A stretch of DNA of 64,000 nt from Siphonodentalium dalli (lineage: Eukaryota > Mollusca > Scaphopoda > Gadilida > Siphonodentaliidae): assembly GCA_032622095.1 (NCBI GenBank), contig CP136069.1, positions 89,144,618 through 89,208,617 of the forward strand, written 5' to 3'. Within the stretch, counting starts at the first letter, position 1, and the number at the start of each line of letters is the position of its first letter. Shown here one piece after another: positions 47,401 to 56,649 of the stretch. Position numbers and translations under genes: made by a program. The notes under the pieces are model-generated. The model was not told the origin of the DNA and did no database searches. It saw only the letters and a list, made by a program, of their open reading frames with translations.

Positions 47401-49131
47401 TTGAAATAATGTCATGAAACCACCCCCATTCACCCCTGAATATATTTTACCATTCAGTTCCAGAAGTACATTTTTGTATAGCCTATTCTTTGTACCCTGA
47501 TTTGATCAGAAAAGAATGCATGACACGCAGAGATACATCATATAGTTGCCATTCATTTGTATGGATGCATGTTCAACAGTTCCAACAGTCTAAGGGTGCT
47601 TGTAGAACTTATTTATTTTTATTCATAAATTCTAATGAATAAACGGAAAACAAGTAACGACCCATCACTGAATAGCCACTATTATTTTCAAATGATTAGA
47701 TATGCATAGGAACTATAGACCGATTGGACAAATATTTGGTGTGGATGATCACATTTGGACTGAGGTTCGGTTAATTAAAATGGGACTTGACCAGAATTGC
47801 TGGGCATGAATGGTAATGTAGAGGTATCACATACTGATCAATATTTTATTTTTTCGATATTATTTTCCGTTCATGTGATCATTAATTGATTAAATTTGAT
47901 CATTGATACTTTTCTGAAAAGGTTAATTTAAAGAGAAATTTGATAGAATATGGTAGCGATATGTTGTATGCAGAAACGACATTGTGCAAACAGATTGTCA
48001 AAGGTGGATATGCATTTATAGCGCTGTCAAGCTAGCGTATTTTCACGGAATTTAACCATACAACAAACAGACACGATATTGTCACGTTTGCGTGTATATT
48101 ATGGTGTACACGTGTGTCCACAATGCGCATTCCGTCACCCAATTGGGTCTGATTTTTTGGCAGCGTATACTATCTATCTATTGGTACTGGTCGACCCCCA
48201 TATATGGGTGTTATCACCAGGCGCAGTCAGTGCAAGTTAGTGGAGAATAGAGTGATAGGGTGACAAGTTTGTCAGTTAAAAGAATATGTACAGATAAAAG
48301 CATTTTAAAAACAAAGGTTGCTGTCAGGTTCATGGTTGTAGCTGATAAGCTCTCCTCCTGAACTGTTCAGGGTCAGAGAGCTTGATCAGATCAGGCGGGA
48401 GTTGGTTCCAGAGTATAGCAGTTGATGGGAAGAATGAATGTCTAAAATAGTTTGGCCCAGTATGAATTCGACGATAAGTGTCAGCGTTGCTATATCTGCT
48501 GTGTCTGAGTGGTTTCTGAAGGTAATCTGGGATTGTAATATCTACTTGATTATGGACTATTTTACTGAAGAGGGATAATTTTGAGATGGTTCTTCTGTCC
48601 TCAAGGGGTTTCAGTTCTAATTCTGTCCTCATTTTTGACAAGCTTGAGAATCTTGAATAGTCCATTAAACATCCAACGGATGGCCCGATTTTGTACTCGT
48701 TCAATTTTAGTTATGTTTTCTGTGGTATGAGGGGACCAAATACTCCCATGAACCAGTGCCCAGTGGCTTTATTTACGATATAGGATCATAGATGTATGTG
48801 CTTTCTTCCTTACACGAGATTCATTCCTGTAAGTAATCACACCGCGTAATGATGCACAGGCATGTGTGCAATTCCAAAAGCATTGTTCGTGTATGAAGCA
48901 CAGCTTTTCGACCGTTCTTGTCGGTACATGCATGCATACTGTAATTTACCTGAAGGAACCTACCGAATCTGACTGGGATTCAAATTTCAGACCTTCTGGA
49001 TGAGGATTGCCAACTCGCGTTGGTGATAGGAGTCTGGCGAACTTGACGACCTTTGTTGGATCATGCCCCTGATAATCGCTGAGTGTGGTTGTCCTCGGAT
49101 GCCTGTATTTTTTCGTGAAGACGTTTGCCAT
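41431..49131 (-). CDS. Unrecognised five-exon gene, 155-aa protein
   Basis: Exons on the minus strand, in order: 49131-48964, 47323-47254, 45628-45578, 43635-43507, 41480-41431. They total 468 nt, i.e. 155 codons plus TAA, with phases 0, 1, 1, 1 agreeing at all four junctions. Donors are TCG|gtaggt, TTG|gtaagt, AAG|gtatat, TAG|gtgagt; acceptors are tttgcag, ttttcag, tctcag, attacag. The protein starts MANVFTKKYRHPRTTTLSDY, has a central WVNFTCGPLVISPKEKGKVP and a motif-like NPSRFPDLSDNQKVGIGRIA, and ends TPVKKAE. It is soluble (no membrane segment or signal peptide seen), basic and Pro/Lys/Asn-rich. I do not recognise the family. It sits head to head with the VAP gene. Introns are filled with MITEs and a LINE fragment. 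Exon chaining is inferred from sequence only; the first junction is the least certain. Confidence 0.72.
41544..41987. mobile_element. AGCTCAAC-family fragment, copy f
   Basis: Begins at tttgagctattggcg, has two degenerate units with catggccgccagcagccatc, and ends AAGTTGAGCT, hairpin, TTTCA. Lies in the last intron of the minus-strand gene. Confidence 0.65.
41998..43330. mobile_element. Shorter relative of the 8.6-12.9 kb element
   Basis: Ends share the same words in inverted orientation (gacccggaataaa..aaattggtaaagaag..ctttggggaaa..caacatggcatc on the left; its inverse at 43195-43325). Interior includes a copy of the gttattgttggaatctgatg repeat also seen at 51 kb. Lies in the last intron of the minus-strand gene. 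Confidence 0.6.
43507..43635 (-). CDS. Minus-strand gene, exon 4 (129 nt)
   Basis: Acceptor ctctcag|GTAAAG, donor TATAG|gtgagt. Phase 1 to phase 1, 43 codons, including KVPDVKYTENTISRISYKNP and SRFPDLSDNQKVGIGRIATR. The strongest coding signal of this gene: the other two frames are closed or poor. Confidence 0.78.
44208..44631. mobile_element. Palindromic GCAGAATGAGG MITE, double-hairpin form
   Basis: Hairpins at ~44235-44328 and ~44516-44609 around a ~190-bp core containing ctcaaattaacattgttttt. Same core type as 61651-62069. Confidence 0.68.
44846..45112. mobile_element. TTAA-type twin-hairpin MITE, family B, intact
   Basis: TTAA|CCCCTTTCATGACGGGAGC ... GCTCCAGTCAGGAGAGGG|TTAA. Two hairpins (ccagtgcattctctta..., ccaatgcattctctta...), each closing on its own inverse. 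TSD TTAA on both sides. Confidence 0.75.
45270..45414. mobile_element. Palindromic GCAGAATGAGG MITE, single-hairpin form
   Basis: One near-perfect 145-bp palindrome: gccttgaaatagcgtgt ... gacacgctatttcaaggc, with gcagaatgaggtccccagag inside. Minimal form of the family. Confidence 0.75.
45419..45524. mobile_element. Mariner-like MITE, family D, half copy
   Basis: agagctttccaatgaatggc ... gagtcgattatttagggcat, actg: right half only of the CAGTAATGCCCTAAATAATC family. Confidence 0.6.
45578..45628 (-). CDS. Minus-strand gene, exon 3 (51 nt)
   Basis: Acceptor attttcag|AATGGG, donor AAAG|gtatat. Phase 1 to phase 1; encodes EWVNFTCGPLVISPKEK. Both splice sites are good and the frame agrees with both neighbours. 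Confidence 0.72.
46238..46351. repeat. Three exact copies of a 38-bp minisatellite
   Basis: agatagacgaaacttattta + ctgacattcgctctgccc repeated three times without a mismatch; intron of the minus-strand gene. Confidence 0.92.
47128..47225 (-). mobile_element. AGCTCAAC-family fragment, copy h, reverse orientation
   Basis: actcgttcccatctacatgt...gcccatgctaatgg is the inverse of the standard unit. It sits just past the donor of exon 2 of the minus-strand gene. Confidence 0.6.
47254..47323 (-). CDS. Minus-strand gene, exon 2 (70 nt)
   Basis: Acceptor tttgcag|ATG and a full-consensus donor CTTG|gtaagt. Phase 0 in, phase 1 out; encodes MFGIWNPNFHKINSKMPQML and RHL. A reverse-oriented fragment of the AGCTCAAC repeat begins 28 bp beyond the donor. 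Confidence 0.7.
48196..48770 (-). mobile_element. 5'-truncated non-LTR retrotransposon (LINE), RT C-terminus and 3' end
   Basis: On the minus strand, an open frame (48704-48330) carries the typical end of a CR1/Jockey-like reverse transcriptase ORF: DYSRFSSLSKM, LKPLEDRRTISKLSLFSKIV and FRHSFFPSTAILWNQLPPDL. Upstream, an adjacent frame (about 48760-48680) carries the preceding conserved part (IERVQNRAIRWM), so a one-base frameshift near 48670 separates them. The 3' UTR runs to a short (AGAT)-type tail near 48200. It lies in intron 1 of the minus-strand gene, in the same orientation. Dead copy. Confidence 0.8.
48964..49131 (-). CDS. Minus-strand gene, exon 1 (56 codons)
   Basis: ATG at 49131 in context ACAAAATGG. 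The frame gives MANVFTKKYRHPRTTTLSDY, then HDPTKVVKFARLLSPTRVGN, then a Ser/Gln-rich end. Donor TCG|gtaggt keeps frame with the next exon. A second donor 14 nt further (TTCAG|gtaaat, exon end 48950) has a better upstream match but would bring a stop codon in exon 2. The exon is CpG-containing, like the neighbouring VAP 5' region. Confidence 0.6.
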
Positions 49132-49567
49132 TTTGTACACCGCGCACAAGAACGACGAACTTCCAAAAAGCTCCCTTGCTCAGTCACACGTCACATCCTT
49201 TTATCCTGTGATGTCACGCTACATGACGACACCCTTATTTCTTATAAGAATCTCTTTCGTTGCGGGATGAATATGCAATGTGTATTCTGAAAGCCTCCGG
49301 GAACGGATATATTCGTTATGCTTCAAATCGAAATGCGCTAAAATATTATTGTTGCATTGGAACTACTCAAAGGAATATACATCAAACCTAATGTTGTTCA
49401 GCTGACGTTTTTTGTGACAGCAAGACCGTATTGACATTGATGACAGCACATGCAGGTATAATTATTGGAATTTGGATAGGCGTATACGCCAGTGAAAAAC
49501 AATTGGGCTGTTGCAAAGTTCTTATTGACACCGGGCTAAGCCTTCATTGGTGCAATTCAATTAAGCC
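49132..49567. promoter_or_regulatory. Putative bidirectional promoter between the minus-strand gene and VAP
   Basis: The two start codons diverge with about 436 bp between them. The half near the minus-strand gene holds CpGs and CRE-like words (cacacgtcac, gatgtcacg, catgacgac around 49183-49228). No TATA box is obvious. Bidirectional use is inferred from geometry and composition. Confidence 0.5.
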
Positions 49568-50254
49568 ATGGGTTCGATGCTAGCAGACAAGTTACAGACC
49601 ACAGATAAAAATACCTACCACGGGCGGTTATTGACTGTCTGTCCGGCAGAGGAACTTGAATTTATCGTTGACGCAACTGGGAGAAATGACAAGGAATCTG
49701 AGGACGTGATTAGCCTTACTAATTCACTTGCTTGCCCAGTGGCATTCAAGATAAAGACAACATCCCCTGAGAAATATCGTGTTAAACCGAGCACGGGTGT
49801 GGTTGATGCTGGATCAAGTGTTGACGTTTGTGTTTTCTTGCTACCTGGATACGGGGTATCAGTTAATAGAGACCGATTTCAAATAGTTGCATCTGAGTTG
49901 ACTGGCCCAGTTACTCCAGAAGCTATCGGTGAAATCTGGAAAAATGGTTCGAATGATTCATTCATGGAACACAGGCTTAGATGTGCAACATTTGTTGACA
50001 AAAATGCGACTGGCGAATTTGAAGGGTTAAATGGTGCTAACAGTAAGAGTGACTTCGACAATCAGATGACAAGTTTATCGGAAAGAACCCGTAGACTGGA
50101 GGCGAAATTCTATATAGTCACAGTGTTACAATTACTTGTGATTTTTCTTGCAGCAGTCAATTTCCTAAATTCGAACAAAGCCACTTTTATTTTAAGTGGT
50201 CCGTGCATATACGATGAGCCCTCTTGGGGTTCATGCTTTGGGAAACTATATTGA
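49568..50254 (+). CDS. VAP-family protein: MSP domain, coiled coil, C-terminal membrane anchor (intronless)
   Basis: 228 codons. Residues ~20-142 match the MSP fold of VAP proteins: AFKIKTTSPEKYRVKPSTGV with the following V-D-A-G, then the RFQIVA strand, then IW...MEHRLRC as in VAPA/VAPB. Residues ~162-181 are a short coiled coil; ~181-200 are a membrane helix (YIVTVLQLLVIFLAAVNFL). VAPs are ER tail-anchored receptors that bind FFAT motifs of lipid-transfer and tethering proteins. The start is secure: TAA lies two codons upstream in frame and the context is GCCATGG. Oddities: no introns, a 28-residue tail after the membrane helix (canonical VAPs have only a few), and Arg-Phe-Gln where VAPB has Lys-Phe-Met in the FFAT pocket. 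It could be a retrogene of VAP or a lineage-specific VAP/MOSPD-like paralogue. Confidence 0.85.
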   Translation: MGSMLADKLQTTDKNTYHGRLLTVCPAEELEFIVDATGRNDKESEDVISLTNSLACPVAFKIKTTSPEKYRVKPSTGVVDAGSSVDVCVFLLPGYGVSVNRDRFQIVASELTGPVTPEAIGEIWKNGSNDSFMEHRLRCATFVDKNATGEFEGLNGANSKSDFDNQMTSLSERTRRLEAKFYIVTVLQLLVIFLAAVNFLNSNKATFILSGPCIYDEPSWGSCFGKLY

Positions 50255-50335
50255 TAAATATGCCAGACTACGTGTGACGTTTTCTGATTTCACTAAAGCA
50301 AGCATGTTTAAGCTCAGGCCTAAACTATAGACGTA

Positions 50336-50341
50336 AATAAA
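50336..50341 (+). promoter_or_regulatory. Poly(A) signal AATAAA of the VAP gene
   Basis: AATAAA 82 nt after the VAP stop codon; no other gene ends here. Confidence 0.55.
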
Positions 50342-50514
50342 CGAAAACTCTCCATATGGTACATATATACTCGTTTTTCCATCTGATATAGGATATGCAA
50401 TTACGCTTCGATTTTACTTGGACAATGTGATTCTACAATCCATATATAGAACTATATTGATTGAATAATAATTTACGAACGCTATCAAGCTATATATATA
50501 TACTTCCCATGCAT

Positions 50515-51955
50515 TTACACGGAGACTGGTAATATGATCCACGATTTTCGTGACTTTATAAAACGATCAGTCTCTATGTGCTGATTAGATTATAGCTCCA
50601 GTGCTAGAACCGACTATCAGAAACACCGATAACAACAAGTAACTCGCCCGTTAACCGAGTACCCAGTTGGGAGTCGATGGATATTGTCAGTATATATGCT
50701 AATCATGATGTGCTCATTATCTGCTCGGATTGCTTTCTCCTATAAACGAGGATGGATAATCAATATCCTATATGTGACCGGGGTAATAACCATGCATGCA
50801 AAGCGCATTTATATTTAATGTACTAGCTGTGGATTAAAGATACACAAATCCGATCATAAGCCTCTAAATTAATATTTCTTCGGTTTCGGGGGTAAACAAA
50901 TATTAGATTTGAGTCGAGGAAAATGTTGATATATAACGCGTTTTGGAAAAAATTATATTAGAGTTGAGTGGTTAACATTATTTTTGGTAATTAATCTATT
51001 CTGATAACTAAAGCGTCTTTTGAAGAAATGTTATTGTTGGAATCTGATGATATGGGGACCATTGAATAGGATGATGTACCTTTACTGCACTTATTATTGA
51101 TAACATTCGTCCAGTCAGCGTGAACCCATGCATACTATTGAACAGTTATACGTTATACGCGTGTGATGATATAGTCTGCATGATACAAAATTACAGTGTA
51201 AGCCACAAATACACAATCTCGACAGGACTCCGACAGAGTCTGTCAGAAGATAGTCGTGTGTAGTCAGTAGTAGTGATGGTATCGAAATGATTCTGGTAAT
51301 CAAACTGTTTAGTTGTTCAATAGTCTTGGTTCTCATTATATTTACACGGAGACTGGTAATATGATCCACGATTTTCGTGACTTTATAACACGATCAGTCT
51401 CTCTGTGCTGGTTAGATTAGGAAAATGCATGTACGACTATATGTGTATGGTCTAAAAACATCAAATTTATAACATGATTCGGTTTCGGGGGTAAACAAAT
51501 ATTAGATTTGAGTCGAGAAAAATGTTGATATATAACGCGTTTTGGAAAAATTTATATTAGAGTTGAGTGGTTAACATTATTTTTGGTAATTAATCTATTC
51601 TGATAACTAAAGCGTCTTTTGAAGAAATGTTGTTATTGTTGGAATCTGATGATATGGGGACCATTGAATAGGGTGATGTACCTTTACTGCACTATATACT
51701 TTCGTCGATTATTATTGATAACATTCGTCCAGTCAGAGTGAACCCATGCAGACTATTGAACAGTTATAAGTTATACGCGTGTGACATAGTCTGCATGATA
51801 CAAAATTACAGTGTAAGCCAGCCACAAATACATAATCTCGACAGGACTCCGACAGAGTCTGTCAGAAGATAGTCGTGTGTAGTCAGTAGTAGTGATGGTA
51901 TCGAAATGATTCTGGTAATCAAACTGTTTAGTTGTTCAATAGTCTTGGTTCTCCC
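50515..51955. repeat. Segmental tandem duplication downstream of VAP
   Basis: Block 50515-51335 is repeated as 51345-51955. Shared parts: cacggagactggtaatatga (50519, 51348), ggtttcgggggtaaacaaat (50880, 51481), cgacaggactccgacagagt, and ttcaatagtcttggttctc ends. The second copy lacks ~230 bp near its start. The 180-bp part tattgttggaatctgatgat also occurs at ~42570, so a dispersed repeat is included. Confidence 0.8.
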
Positions 51956-53399
51956 ATACTGATGTTGGTCTCAAGCTGCACACTGTGCATATTAAACAGC
52001 ACACAATTTTCCAGTCTTATATTCCTAACTTTTTTGTTGAGTTGAAGCATCTGAAGCATGACACTTTCAGGCTATTATAAACTAAAATCAGTGCTTAATT
52101 TCCACGGGTAAAGACGTGGCGACAGTATGATTAGGGTGTCTACACCGCCAACGTTGATTAAAGTTTTAACTTTGAAAGGTGGAAATGTTATGTCTGACAC
52201 AGAAGCATGCAGTTGAGAATCATTTCAGACCGAAACTTGAATATAGGTTGAGTCTATATATATTCTGATAGTTTAAGTTGGTAACCAAGTATTGTTTGTG
52301 TCAAATGTGTAGATTTTATTTATGAGTCGATATTTTCCTAATTTTAATAAAACTTTTTATTGAAATGACCTAATATGAATATTTTGAAACTTTCCAACTA
52401 ATTTTTTGTAAATAGGCATGGGCCATGGGGACCGCGGTGTTATATCAGGTTAGTTTTTTCCGACAGTCGGAAAATTTGGGCCTGCAAGTAAGTATAAATA
52501 TATTTTTAAATAAAGTTCCCAGAGAGTTTGGTAAACATAAAATCTATATCATGCCCTATCGATAGATCATGCGACGAATCTATACTCTCAGACTGGCTAA
52601 CGACCTTACGTTAGGCAGAGTAGAGATTCATGGCATAATCGACCACGCCCATGCAGGCTGGTTATGGAAGGCAGCTCGGCTTCCGCCTTGTTCCTATATC
52701 CCATCCCTGACTATAGCAACGACCATGTATATATGGCATGGTGGCCCGAGACGCGGCGAAATGACGGGGGAGGGGGGGGGTGTACACATTTCAAAAGGTG
52801 GACATTTTAATTATTATTTCATTCCTGACACAGATATCACATCAGTTTTAAAAAATCGCATCGACATTGCTCTCATGGTTTGATTTCGAACTAGTATTGA
52901 GTTTAGTGAAGAATTTGATGTTTTTAGACCATACACATATAGTCGTACATGCATTTTCCTAAACATTTACAACATTATAATATGGGGGGGGGGGGCATAC
53001 ATGTTGGATATTCCCATCTTGATGTACCAGTTGGAAAATTCCACCCAAGGGCACGGTGCCTGATGGTGGGTCCGTGCAAATGGAAGTTCACGAATATGCC
53101 ATGGTCTGGTTCAAAGGGGCGCTATTGGAAATTTAAGATGGACCTCCAACGGAGACTCTATGGCCATGACCCTGACCCTGCTGGTGTCATTGGATTCAGA
53201 ACATAGGGCACTTGCATCGCCAGGGTGCATGATGGGTGGCCCAGCGTTAGCGGTACCACAGCGTTAGTCACACTGGCAATTCCCCGACTTGACAGCATAA
53301 TTGACTCATAATTATGTCGAGGGACTCGCCGACCTGTTGATTTCGTATACAGTAGGTCCCAACGCATATCATTTGCATGACATAACCACCAAAACAAAT
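51956..53399. other. Unassigned, slightly GC-richer; two unexplained frames
   Basis: Frames 52569-52883 and 52949-53206 (+) are open for 104 and 85 codons but contain G-runs, have no recognised domain and no obvious splice partners; I do not call them genes. Confidence 0.4.
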
Positions 53400-53830
53400 C
53401 ACATGATATAAGTCATCATATAACCATAACTAAATAAGCGGACAGAAACGATATCGGCGTATGAAAAGATACGCGACCCACAGCAAACCGGTCAAATAGT
53501 TGTGGAATGTCATTTCAATAAAGTCACGTGACTAATTCAATTGTTCCGCGATTTGCGATGTGAACGCTCGGGAAGTTTACAAACTCGGACGAGCGTTTGG
53601 GAGTTTCCAGCGATGACGAGATAATGTTTGATTTTACCCATCTGTCAATATTTTACTGCTGCGATGAACCTAACGAGATTTTTATTTGTTTTCCACACAG
53701 GTAGGTTGATTGAAGAATTTGTCGAGCAACAGGTGCGCACCGTGTGACTGTCGCGTGTATTGTCTTTTTTCGCGTGTGACGTGCTCAGGTAAACATTCCG
53801 TTTGAATTCCGCATGCGTCGTGTGGGTAAG
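53400..53830. promoter_or_regulatory. CpG-containing promoter-like patch
   Basis: CpG-rich words (gatatcggcgtatg, gttccgcgatttgcgatg, ggacgagcgtttggg, gtcgcgtg) with a CRE-like gtgacgtg (53775) and a donor-like CTCAG|gtaaac (53790). No recognisable protein. Possible first exon of a + strand gene beyond the window. Confidence 0.25.
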
Positions 53831-54043
53831 AACATCACTAACGGAGATAGTGTCCCCCGCATCGCCGAAGCCAAGGCCCAAGGACAATGGGCCCATGCAA
53901 CATCCAGAAACTAGCACACTCATATCTGATACCAAAACAACAAGTAATTTATTACTACAAAAGTACAAGCTAGACACCCGGGCCCCCCCCCCCCCCCCAC
54001 CCAGGTCAATGCTGGAGTGGAGGTTGTCTCACTGACTGAAGTA

Positions 54044-54194
54044 CAGTAATACCCTAAATAATCGACTCTTTAACTCAGCAGAATTATGGTGAGAGCTTTC
54101 CGATGAATGACAACAAGCCATATTTCGGACAAATCCTGAAAAATTACCCATAATTCTGCTGTGGTTAAGGATTCGATTATTTATGGTATTACTG
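54044..54194. mobile_element. Mariner-like MITE, family D
   Basis: TA|CAGTAATACCCTAAATAATC ... gattatttatggtattactg|TA; nearly one hairpin. TA target and CAGT ends indicate Tc1/mariner-type mobilisation. Confidence 0.72.
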
Positions 54195-54199
54195 TAGGC

Positions 54200-55029
54200 G
54201 GTTTGTTGCAGATTAACAATAACATAATTTGATGGGTGTTTGGATAGTAATGATCAACCGCGCAATAACCTATATATTTACACTGTACATGTTCATGTAG
54301 TCGATGTGCATCTTGTCAAAGGACTCTATAAGTATAATAGGCCCAAGGACTGTTAATCATTCCAAGAGGTCAGTTGCCTGAACAGAGCTTCTCATTATTG
54401 GGCCGGTGTTTGATAACATTAATTACGATATTTGGAACGTGGTGAAAAACTCAGAAATGGACTAAAGAAGTCTGTATAAAGTGATAATACATATGCAATA
54501 ATATAGATTTACCAATTAAGTCATTATTTTTTCGCATGTATCTACAATTGTCCATAATCCAGTCTACTTTGGCTTAGAGATTTATATCAATGACCGCCTC
54601 GGATGCCCCCATTTAGAGCTACATGTAACTTAGGCGGACAATCGAGTGACTATTCAACCAGGGAGAATTTCCGGGCATTTGATGCATGTAGCTATATGAC
54701 TCTGCACACATGCCTGCCAGACCATATCTGATTCACTAATTCAAGGCTAACTTCCATGGCTATGAATTAATATCACATTACCCAAATATTTCAACATGAA
54801 TGTGGTTCATGCAGTTCGCTGAATTTTATATGCGGTTAAAATCTCATGACCACATTATAGAACTAGTATCAATTTCGATAGTCATAGAAAATTTGGTTAA
54901 AATCAGTTGGAAAAACAGGGGTTACATGTAAAACCTGTCTCACATCTGCAATCTGTATTTATCCAGTCTGGAAATTATTGATTATAAAATCTGATAATAA
55001 TCATGACAAACTGCCCTATAGCCAGGACC
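54200..55029. other. No gene recognised
   Basis: AT-rich, no long frame or inverted repeat seen. Confidence 0.5.
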
Positions 55030-55325
55030 ACATAAGGGGTTTCCACGACTGGGCTGTATCAGGAGGTGGAAAGTTTAGATGAACATACACAGAAAACTAT
55101 ACTTACATATAATTGTTAAACTAGTGCACCACCTGAAGGAATCAACAATATCAGAAGACCATTTGACATTTCACATGACATTTGTATTGTTATATAATAT
55201 GCTTGATGTGGTCTTCAGATAGCATATATTCCTTCAGGTGGTGCACTAGCTTAACAATTAGGTAGTTTTCTGTGTAGGTCTGTCTAAACTGTCCACCTGC
55301 TGACGTGGCTCAGGCATGAAAACCC
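55030..55325. mobile_element. Imperfect palindromic MITE, family F
   Basis: Arms of ~120-140 bp: cacagaaaactatac, aattgttaaactagtgcacc, acctgaaggaat on the left; their inverse (attccttcaggt ... tagttttctgtgta) on the right; ends near aaggggtttcc / gaaaaccctt. Confidence 0.65.
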
Positions 55326-56649
55326 TTAAAATACTAGTATGTTGCAAATGTTTTTGCCCATTTCATGCAGTTTGCCTTAAAGCTAATAGGCTGGAAAAAA
55401 AAATTAACTCTGTTTCCTCTAACCCACCCATCATAATCTACAGCCCAGCCCCAGGTAAATAGTGGAGTGATGGATGATGATTTACCCCATGTATTTCCCT
55501 GGCATCGATCCAACATGTTGCAACAAATATATATTATGAAAAACTAAAATAAGATCAAAATGCTGACCGCCTTAAAGTGATGTGAAACACTCTGCTGAGG
55601 TGATAGAATGGGAACAGGGTATAAAATAATTAATCTAATCCGGTTTATATCCAAATCGGCAGCACACAACTTTATTCTTGCCTATAGAATCTCACTGTAA
55701 GATGATGCTCTTTGTTTATCAGCTCAAATTTTGTACCGGTCTGAGAGTATTCATATACAATTGTGCATAGTTCAAACGTTATGTTTTCTGAAATTCACAG
55801 AAATATTGTAGATAATATGTCTTTAATTTTTCAGGCCCATTGGAGGAAAGACATATATTTTTATTTTACCTTATACCATACATCCAAGTCCCGTATTGTT
55901 AGCTCAACTTTACTTTGTAAAGTTTGAGCTATTGCCATGGCTTGGTATCCGTCGTCCGTGTGCGTCTGTGTGTATGTGTGTCTGTGTGTGATGCGTCAAC
56001 AATTTCCTTTAGCACGGGCTACAGTTCGTACCTTTGGTCCGATTATTATGAAATTTGTCATGGATGTTGACATTGTCATGTAGATAGGAACGAGTCATTT
56101 TGGGGTCATTCGGAAAAAAAACATGGCCACCAGCGGCCATCTTTGATTTCAAAATTCAATCCATTAGCACGGGCTACAGGCTGTACTGTTCATCTTATTG
56201 TCATGAAATTTGTCATGGATGTTAATATTGACATGTAGATGGGAACGAGTAATTTTGGGGTCATTCGGCCAAAAAACATGGCCGCCGGCAGCCATCTTAG
56301 ATTTTACTCTTTGCATGACCAAATCCTTTGACACGGGCTACAGGTCGTACCTTTGGTCAGATCATCATAAAATGTGTCATGGATGTTAACAATGACATGT
56401 AGATGGGAACGAGTCATTTTTGGGTCATTCGGGCAAAAGACATGGCCGCCAGCAGCCATCTTGGATTTTACTCTTTGTATGACTAAATCCTTTAGCACGG
56501 GCTACAGGTCGTACCTTTAGTCTGATCATCATGAAATTTGTCATGCCTGTTGAAATTGGAATGTAGATGGGAACGAGTCATTTTGGGGTCATTTGGACAA
56601 AAAACATGGCCGCCAGCTGCCATCTTTGATTTCAAAATTTAATCCATTA

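Noticed and set aside
47445-47490. Possible additional 46-nt minus-strand exon between exons 1 and 2 of the unknown gene
   Set aside because: Acceptor and donor exist and length would fit the phase of the alternative donor, but the frame contains a TGA.
52569-53206. Two + frames (104 and 85 codons)
   Set aside because: Contain G-homopolymers, no domain, no splice partners, no conserved motif recognised.
53645-54035. Opposite frames of 110 and 77 codons including a poly-Pro stretch
   Set aside because: The proline run is only a C15 tract; no domain and mutual overlap.
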